From IMG/VR virus record IMGVR_UViG_3300033148_009663, positions 1-25,813 of that record: 25,813 nt of DNA; one strand, 5' to 3'. The stretch comes from a virus. Positions within the stretch are counted from its first letter, which is position 1, and each line of letters starts with the position of its first letter. A program made the translations under genes and the position numbers. The notes below the pieces were generated by a model. It had not been told where the DNA came from. It saw nothing but the letters and a program-made list of their open reading frames with translations, and made no database searches. Shown in pieces: positions 22,330 to 25,813 of the stretch.

Positions 22330-22407
22330 CTATGATTCTCCCTTAGAATACTGGAATATCCGACACTTCTTGTTTTGCCAAATTACATTGCCTTTGGCCT
22401 TTATCAT
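22330..22407 (-). CDS. Very small ORF, possible 5' part of the frameshifted gene
   Basis: 25 residues, MIKAKGNVIWQNKKCRIFQY then SKGES and TAG. Its ATG at 22407 starts one base after the upstream TGA (TGATATG), and GGTGGGA lies 8-14 bases before it, a good ribosome site. Its frame ends at 22330 while another frame remains open over the same bases and continues to 22221. A +1 shift around 22365-22385 would join them into one protein of about 55 residues. Neither ORF alone resembles a known family. Confidence 0.35.
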   Translation of the reverse strand: MIKAKGNVIWQNKKCRIFQYSKGES

Positions 22408-22408
22408 A

Positions 22409-22852
22409 TCAATCCCACCATCCTCGAATACATTTTCGCATTATCTTAAATAGAAGATCCAAATCTTGTTGGATCATATAATCTTCATGCTTGGATTCTA
22501 CTAGAACATTATCTATTATTTCTTTGGGTAAAGGTTTCCACATATTGTATTCATCTGGAATCAAACTATAATTAAAGTACTTTTCTTCCATTAATCGCTT
22601 TAGCAAACATTTACATATTCTCAACTGGTTGGCACTATTCTCTGCACTGACCAAAGAACCATGAAATCGATGCAGTTTCTCCATCCTGGCTATTTTCTTA
22701 TGCATTATAGCATACAGGAAATAGTCATCCCAGTCTCTATCTGTCCAAATAATGTAAAACCAAGAAATCAGATTCCCTATCCCATACCTGAGATTGTAGT
22801 AAATCGTTCTAGGATTCAAGTTTCGTTTAATATGATACCACGTATCAGCCAT
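22409..22852 (-). CDS. Conserved-looking phage protein of unknown function
   Basis: 147 residues, rich in Trp, Tyr, Arg and Lys. Notable blocks are IYYNLRYGIGNLISWFYIIW (about 17-36) followed by TDRDWDDYFLYAIMHKKIAR, then a helical middle and an end DLDLLFKIMRKCIRGWWD. I believe proteins with the IWxDRDWDxxYL block and a C-terminal WW occur in many large phages, but with no known role. The ATG at 22852 shares a base with the stop of the preceding small membrane gene (TAATG), so it is probably translated by coupling. The hydrophobic block may lie on or near a membrane. Confidence 0.75.
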   Translation of the reverse strand: MADTWYHIKRNLNPRTIYYNLRYGIGNLISWFYIIWTDRDWDDYFLYAIMHKKIARMEKLHRFHGSLVSAENSANQLRICKCLLKRLMEEKYFNYSLIPDEYNMWKPLPKEIIDNVLVESKHEDYMIQQDLDLLFKIMRKCIRGWWD

Positions 22853-23007
22853 TATTTTACCAGGAAAATAAGAATATTACATACTCCGTACAGCAATCCC
22901 AACATTGGCACTTTCCAACCTCTATCCATACTGGCAAGATCTATGACAGCTAAAGCAAAATAACTAATCACCATATTCACAGCTACAGCTAATCTAAGAG
23001 TGTTCAT
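22852..23007 (-). CDS. Small two-helix membrane protein
   Basis: 51 residues: MNTLRLAVAVNMVISYFALA continuing VIDLASMDRGWKVPMLGLLY and ending GVCNILIFLVK. Two hydrophobic helices (about 5-24 and 35-50) are separated by a short charged loop. The ATG at 23007 has TGAGGATT about 9 bases upstream and overlaps the end of the preceding gene by 14 bases. Its stop shares a base with the next start. This type of tiny membrane protein is common in phage early regions, where some act on the host envelope. Function here is unknown. Confidence 0.7.
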   Translation of the reverse strand: MNTLRLAVAVNMVISYFALAVIDLASMDRGWKVPMLGLLYGVCNILIFLVK

Positions 23008-23317
23008 TTAATAAATCCTCAAAATAGTCTTTATCCAAATCACTTATACAGCCATTTTTAAGCATAGCCTTATCTTCATAAGGTCCTAAAATCGTTCTGA
23101 AGAACACGTCTCTGGCTGAACTAAAGATACCCATTGCTTCATCCAAGAGCTTATAATTCTTCCTACCCTGGTGAAAGATCCTCAATTTCTTCAAAGCCCA
23201 AAAATGTACCAATTTTGTTATGCAATAGTTGATATCTCCTTTGGTTTCTGTTCTTTCGAATACTTGTTCTAACAGATCATCAATCTGATCTCTATCCTTT
23301 TGTCTGGTAAACGGCAT
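22994..23317 (-). CDS. Short phage protein of the DUF6899-like type
   Basis: 107 residues. It opens MPFTRQKDRDQIDDLLEQVF and continues TKGDINYCITKLVHF, NYKLLDEAMGIFSSARDVFF and GPYEDKAMLKNGCISDL. This order, MPxxxQxxRxxxD, GDxNYxITKL, Y..L.E..G.....AR..F, PYE..K...NG, matches a short family frequent in large phages that I recall as DUF6899; the number is from memory. No enzymatic motif and no known function. TAGGAGA precedes the ATG. It lies in the early-looking cluster of small proteins with two membrane proteins as neighbours. Confidence 0.7.
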   Translation of the reverse strand: MPFTRQKDRDQIDDLLEQVFERTETKGDINYCITKLVHFWALKKLRIFHQGRKNYKLLDEAMGIFSSARDVFFRTILGPYEDKAMLKNGCISDLDKDYFEDLLNEHS

Positions 23318-23349
23318 TATTAATCTCCTAATCTCACTACGTGTAAACC

Positions 23350-23823
23350 TTAAAAATCGATTTCTTTGTAAATTATATAATCAATATCATACTTATGTAC
23401 AGCAGGAAACATCCAAGGTTGACTTTGACGATTCTTGATGATACGAACTCTGTCATTATATTGCTTGTCGTGATAATAGATTTCCTTCTGCATTTGAATT
23501 ATAGTCTGGATAAGTGAAGTTACTGCTGCCACAGCCTTTAACTCCGGATATTTCACCAAAATAAATTCCACATTCTGTGGAGTGATGGATTCAAAAACAT
23601 CCTTCTCATGCTTGAGAATCTTCCTTACTTCAACTTGTAATTGTTGAAACAGAGCAAGACATTTCTTCTTTTCTACAGACTTATTAGCTTTATGTTCTTG
23701 ACATGTGTTGTAATCATTAAATTGTCCTGTCCGAGAAACGAACAATGACGCAATAAAAATAATTAACCCTATTGCACAAGCTAAACCTAACAAACCAAAA
23801 AACATACTTATAAATTCATTCAT
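23350..23823 (-). CDS. LemA-like membrane protein
   Basis: 157 residues. One N-terminal membrane helix (about 5-29, FISMFFGLLGLACAIGLIIF), then a helical cytoplasmic or exterior domain. Motifs of the LemA family appear in order: LQVEVRKILKHEKDVFESIT (compare LVxxVKGYAxHExxVxxxVT), YPELKAVAAVTSLIQTI (92-108, compare YPxLKAxxNFxxLQxxL), HDKQYNDRVRIIKNR (compare ARxxYNxxVxxYN) and WMFPA. LemA proteins are bacterial membrane proteins with a helical bundle and no settled role. A phage copy is unusual. GGAGGATG precedes the ATG, three bases after the HAD gene. The family call rests on these motifs without a search. Confidence 0.6.
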   Translation of the reverse strand: MNEFISMFFGLLGLACAIGLIIFIASLFVSRTGQFNDYNTCQEHKANKSVEKKKCLALFQQLQVEVRKILKHEKDVFESITPQNVEFILVKYPELKAVAAVTSLIQTIIQMQKEIYYHDKQYNDRVRIIKNRQSQPWMFPAVHKYDIDYIIYKEIDF

Positions 23824-23825
23824 AA

Positions 23826-24362
23826 TTACATCCTCCGTTCAAGTTCATTAATCGTTTGCACCCAATCACCCTTGTATTCTATGGCTCTATCATCAATGTA
23901 GAATTCAGCTACAGGCTTATCCATAGTTTCATCCAGGATAATCTCATCGTAAGACAAATCATTCTCTTCCAAAAAATTCTGGATAAGTTCAATATGTTTT
24001 ACTCGAGGTTCTTGATCATCAGATAAAGAAATGCTCCGACATTCCTCTCTGTTCCAATAAGTAGCTGTCCTACAGGAATGTATTTTAATAATAAAACCTA
24101 ACTCGTGGATCATCTTCAGAGCCTCTTTAACCCCTGGTTCTGGAGAACCCACGAACGGAAAACTGTGTTTACACAAGGTACCGTCAAAATCTATGATGAC
24201 AACTCTGTTTCGAATTACAGGAATTCCAGCACTCAATGTCTGTACATATCTATCGTAAGCTTCAAAACCTTCTTGCAGATGTTGTTCAAATGCAGAAACT
24301 GACAGATAACCACTGTTTTTCTTATTCAGGAATTCAGCTAAAAATTGAGTTTTTGTTTTCAT
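23826..24362 (-). CDS. HAD-superfamily phosphatase
   Basis: 178 residues. After a ~50-residue helical lead, the HAD motif I VVIIDFDGTLC gives D58 as nucleophile and D60 as acid/base. Motif II is IHSCRTA (S96), and motif IV is AEFYIDDRA (D157, D158). A phosphate-leaving substrate such as a nucleotide or nucleic acid 3' end is likely. Phage HAD proteins of this form include 5'-deoxyribonucleotidase-like and polynucleotide 3'-phosphatase-like enzymes, and I cannot choose. There is no ribosome site between the helicase stop at 24383 and the ATG at 24362. The 20-base junction holds the promoter-like motif TATAAT 8 bases before the ATG, so a leaderless transcript is one possibility. Confidence 0.8.
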   Translation of the reverse strand: MKTKTQFLAEFLNKKNSGYLSVSAFEQHLQEGFEAYDRYVQTLSAGIPVIRNRVVIIDFDGTLCKHSFPFVGSPEPGVKEALKMIHELGFIIKIHSCRTATYWNREECRSISLSDDQEPRVKHIELIQNFLEENDLSYDEIILDETMDKPVAEFYIDDRAIEYKGDWVQTINELERRM

Positions 24363-24366
24363 AACA

Positions 24367-24379
24367 CTATTATACTAAG
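24367..24379 (-). promoter_or_regulatory. Promoter-like motif CTTAGTATAATAG before the HAD phosphatase gene
   Basis: Minus strand AAGCTTAGTATAATAGTGTTATG lies between the helicase stop and the HAD ATG. The 13-mer is identical to 13008-13020. TATAAT is 8 bases from the start codon, too close for a normal leader with ribosome site; none is visible. A -35 box is not seen in the preceding AT-rich helicase end. Confidence 0.35.
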
Positions 24380-24382
24380 CTT

Positions 24383-25813
24383 TTATTTCTTTTTATAATA
24401 ATTTTGAAGAAAGTCCATATAGTTTTGAACTTCAGTTTTTCGACTACCCTGATTAGCTTTAGTTACTTCATTTATAGTGCCTTCCAGTATAAGTTCGAAG
24501 CACAAAGTCTTCTTTGTCTGACCATGTCGAACCATTCTACGTAAGCACTGCTTCTTACGCTTAGGAGAAGGAATGATATCCCAAAATACTACCATCTCTG
24601 CAGCAAAGCCATCCCAACCTTCTGCACCAGCATCTATCATAACGAGAGCAATCTGAACGTCTGGATTATTCTGAAATTGCCATTCACTTTTTATTCTCTC
24701 TTCAGGAGTAATTCCACCCTTCAAATGCATGTATTGTGTTTTATTAGCTATCAGAGCCTCAGATAGAATATCTCCAGATTCCTGAAGTTCATAGAAAATA
24801 ATCATCTTTTTCCTAAATTCAAGCAAATCCTTGACAGCTTCAAGTTTAGGGTTTTCCTTTAATCGATAGATCTGTCTAGGCTTATTCTCATAGTTTAAAT
24901 AAATGAACCCTGCTGTTAATTGCTTCAATTTTGTAGGATGAGCAGCTTTCAGAAAAGCCTTGTCGTATCCAGCCACTCCTATTGACTTATTAGTTATTAT
25001 CTTGTTCTCCAGCCTTAAAAATTCAGCAGATGGTTGAACTACAATAGGGTACTCTTGACATTCTGGTAAATCAAAACATTCCTCTATACTAAAACTCAAT
25101 GAAGATCTAGCCCATCTAGTCATCACAGATTTTTTACGAGCTTTTTTAATCTTCCACCCAAACCCATCTCTGTAGAAATTGTTTTTACGGAAATTGTAAA
25201 AATCCCACCCAAAAGTAATTCCCAAATCTAATACATTGTATATATTAAACAGTTCTAACAAAGAATCGTCAATCGGAGTACCAGATAAACCTATCACATA
25301 CTTTGCTCTCTTACTTAATTCCAGACATATTTGGGAATGAAGAGAGGCCTCTTCACGACATCGATGCATCTCATCGAAAATTACGCATTTAGCCTTTCTG
25401 ATGAATAAATCAGGATCCAGTTTCCATTTCTTACCGTTTTTCTCTAAAACTATATAATTTCCAGGGTTTTTATAATCTTTCTTGACTTTTCGAGTGGAAT
25501 CCTCTAAAATCAACCTATCTACTTGTTTCTTAGTCTGATTCCTCTTGAAATAATGATAACCACCACTCTTTTCAAAATTACAATATATGGTTTTTAAACT
25601 TTCGTACTGGATTATGGATACTTGCTGATCCTGGTTAATTTTCTCTCTTCTCTCCGGAGTTTCTCCTAAAATTATCTGATACGTAAGATTAAACTTAACA
25701 GCATGCTTCACCCAGGCATTTATAGCTGAATTAGGACATACCACAGTTATAGGATAACTATTCCACTGCTGTGCAATCCAGTAGGAAAGAGGAGTTTTCC
25801 CGGTTCCTGGATC
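24383..25813 (-). CDS. SNF2-type DNA helicase/translocase, N-terminus beyond the window
   Basis: 476 residues are visible and the frame runs open to the right edge, so the gene is cut just before Walker A. Visible superfamily 2 motifs: DPGTGKTPLSYWIAQQW (motif I) at the very edge, VVCPNSAINAWVKH (Ia), VIFDEMHRCRE (motif II, DEMH for DEAH), IGLSGTPIDD (III, about 175-183), AEGWDGFAAEMVVFWD (V) and QCLRRMVRHGQ (VI, about 425). The helicase core with two RecA lobes is complete apart from the start. Between Ia and II lies a ~60-residue Lys-rich insertion. Such proteins move along duplex DNA or remodel protein-DNA complexes; in phages they act in recombination or replication start (UvsW-like). Only the first residues are missing. 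Confidence 0.88.
   Translation of the reverse strand, partial: DPGTGKTPLSYWIAQQWNSYPITVVCPNSAINAWVKHAVKFNLTYQIILGETPERREKINQDQQVSIIQYESLKTIYCNFEKSGGYHYFKRNQTKKQVDRLILEDSTRKVKKDYKNPGNYIVLEKNGKKWKLDPDLFIRKAKCVIFDEMHRCREEASLHSQICLELSKRAKYVIGLSGTPIDDSLLELFNIYNVLDLGITFGWDFYNFRKNNFYRDGFGWKIKKARKKSVMTRWARSSLSFSIEECFDLPECQEYPIVVQPSAEFLRLENKIITNKSIGVAGYDKAFLKAAHPTKLKQLTAGFIYLNYENKPRQIYRLKENPKLEAVKDLLEFRKKMIIFYELQESGDILSEALIANKTQYMHLKGGITPEERIKSEWQFQNNPDVQIALVMIDAGAEGWDGFAAEMVVFWDIIPSPKRKKQCLRRMVRHGQTKKTLCFELILEGTINEVTKANQGSRKTEVQNYMDFLQNYYKKK

Overview
This window is a densely packed, AT-rich stretch of a tailed double-stranded DNA bacteriophage genome, most likely a large virulent one. Evidence for a phage: a large terminase subunit, a gp32-like single-stranded DNA binding protein, a phage-type RNA ligase, a small sigma-like factor, and many short phage proteins of unknown role. 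Every supported gene lies on the minus strand, so transcription runs from high to low coordinates. Genes are separated by a few bases or overlap (ATGA, TAATG, TGATG junctions), and most have a clear Shine-Dalgarno sequence (AGGAGG or AAAGGA type). Base composition and ribosome sites fit a low-GC bacterial host, but the sequence does not identify the host. I see no tRNA, integrase, insertion sequence or CRISPR array.

Layout in transcription order. (1) 25813-20643: an SNF2-type helicase (cut by the window edge), a HAD phosphatase, a LemA-like membrane protein, a run of small phage proteins, and an Rnl5-like RNA ligase. (2) 20640-13016: a replication block with Toprim primase, a Cys-rich YkgJ-like protein, a DnaN-type sliding clamp, a family A DNA polymerase with an N-terminal uracil-DNA-glycosylase-like domain, a DUF932-like protein and a DnaX-like clamp loader ATPase. 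(3) 12992-9260: a recombination block with a small conserved ORF, gp32-like SSB, a helical protein, RecA and a RuvC-like resolvase. (4) 9270-4871: an SbcC/Rad50 ATPase that appears split into two genes. The N-terminal half stops just after a CPEC zinc-hook motif. The C-terminal half, with the ABC signature and Walker B, is about 2.5 kb further on. Between them lie three small membrane proteins, the SbcD/Mre11 nuclease, a 92-residue coiled-coil protein and a 137-residue protein. (5) 4896-1: a GroES-like co-chaperonin, a terminase-small-subunit candidate, TerL, a sigma-like factor, an FmdB-type zinc ribbon, a radical SAM protein and the start of a P-loop kinase.

Together these genes give the phage most of its own replisome (primase, polymerase, clamp, loader, SSB), its recombination and end-processing machinery (RecA, RuvC, SbcCD-like), RNA repair, and a packaging/late-expression cluster. 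No DnaB-type helicase is present in the window. The most unusual item is the split Rad50-like ATPase with interposed membrane proteins. Next come the polymerase whose fused glycosylase domain lacks expected catalytic motifs, the phage-borne LemA-like and GroES-like proteins, and a possible frameshifted small gene at 22221-22407. Family names here come from recognised motifs, not from database searches.
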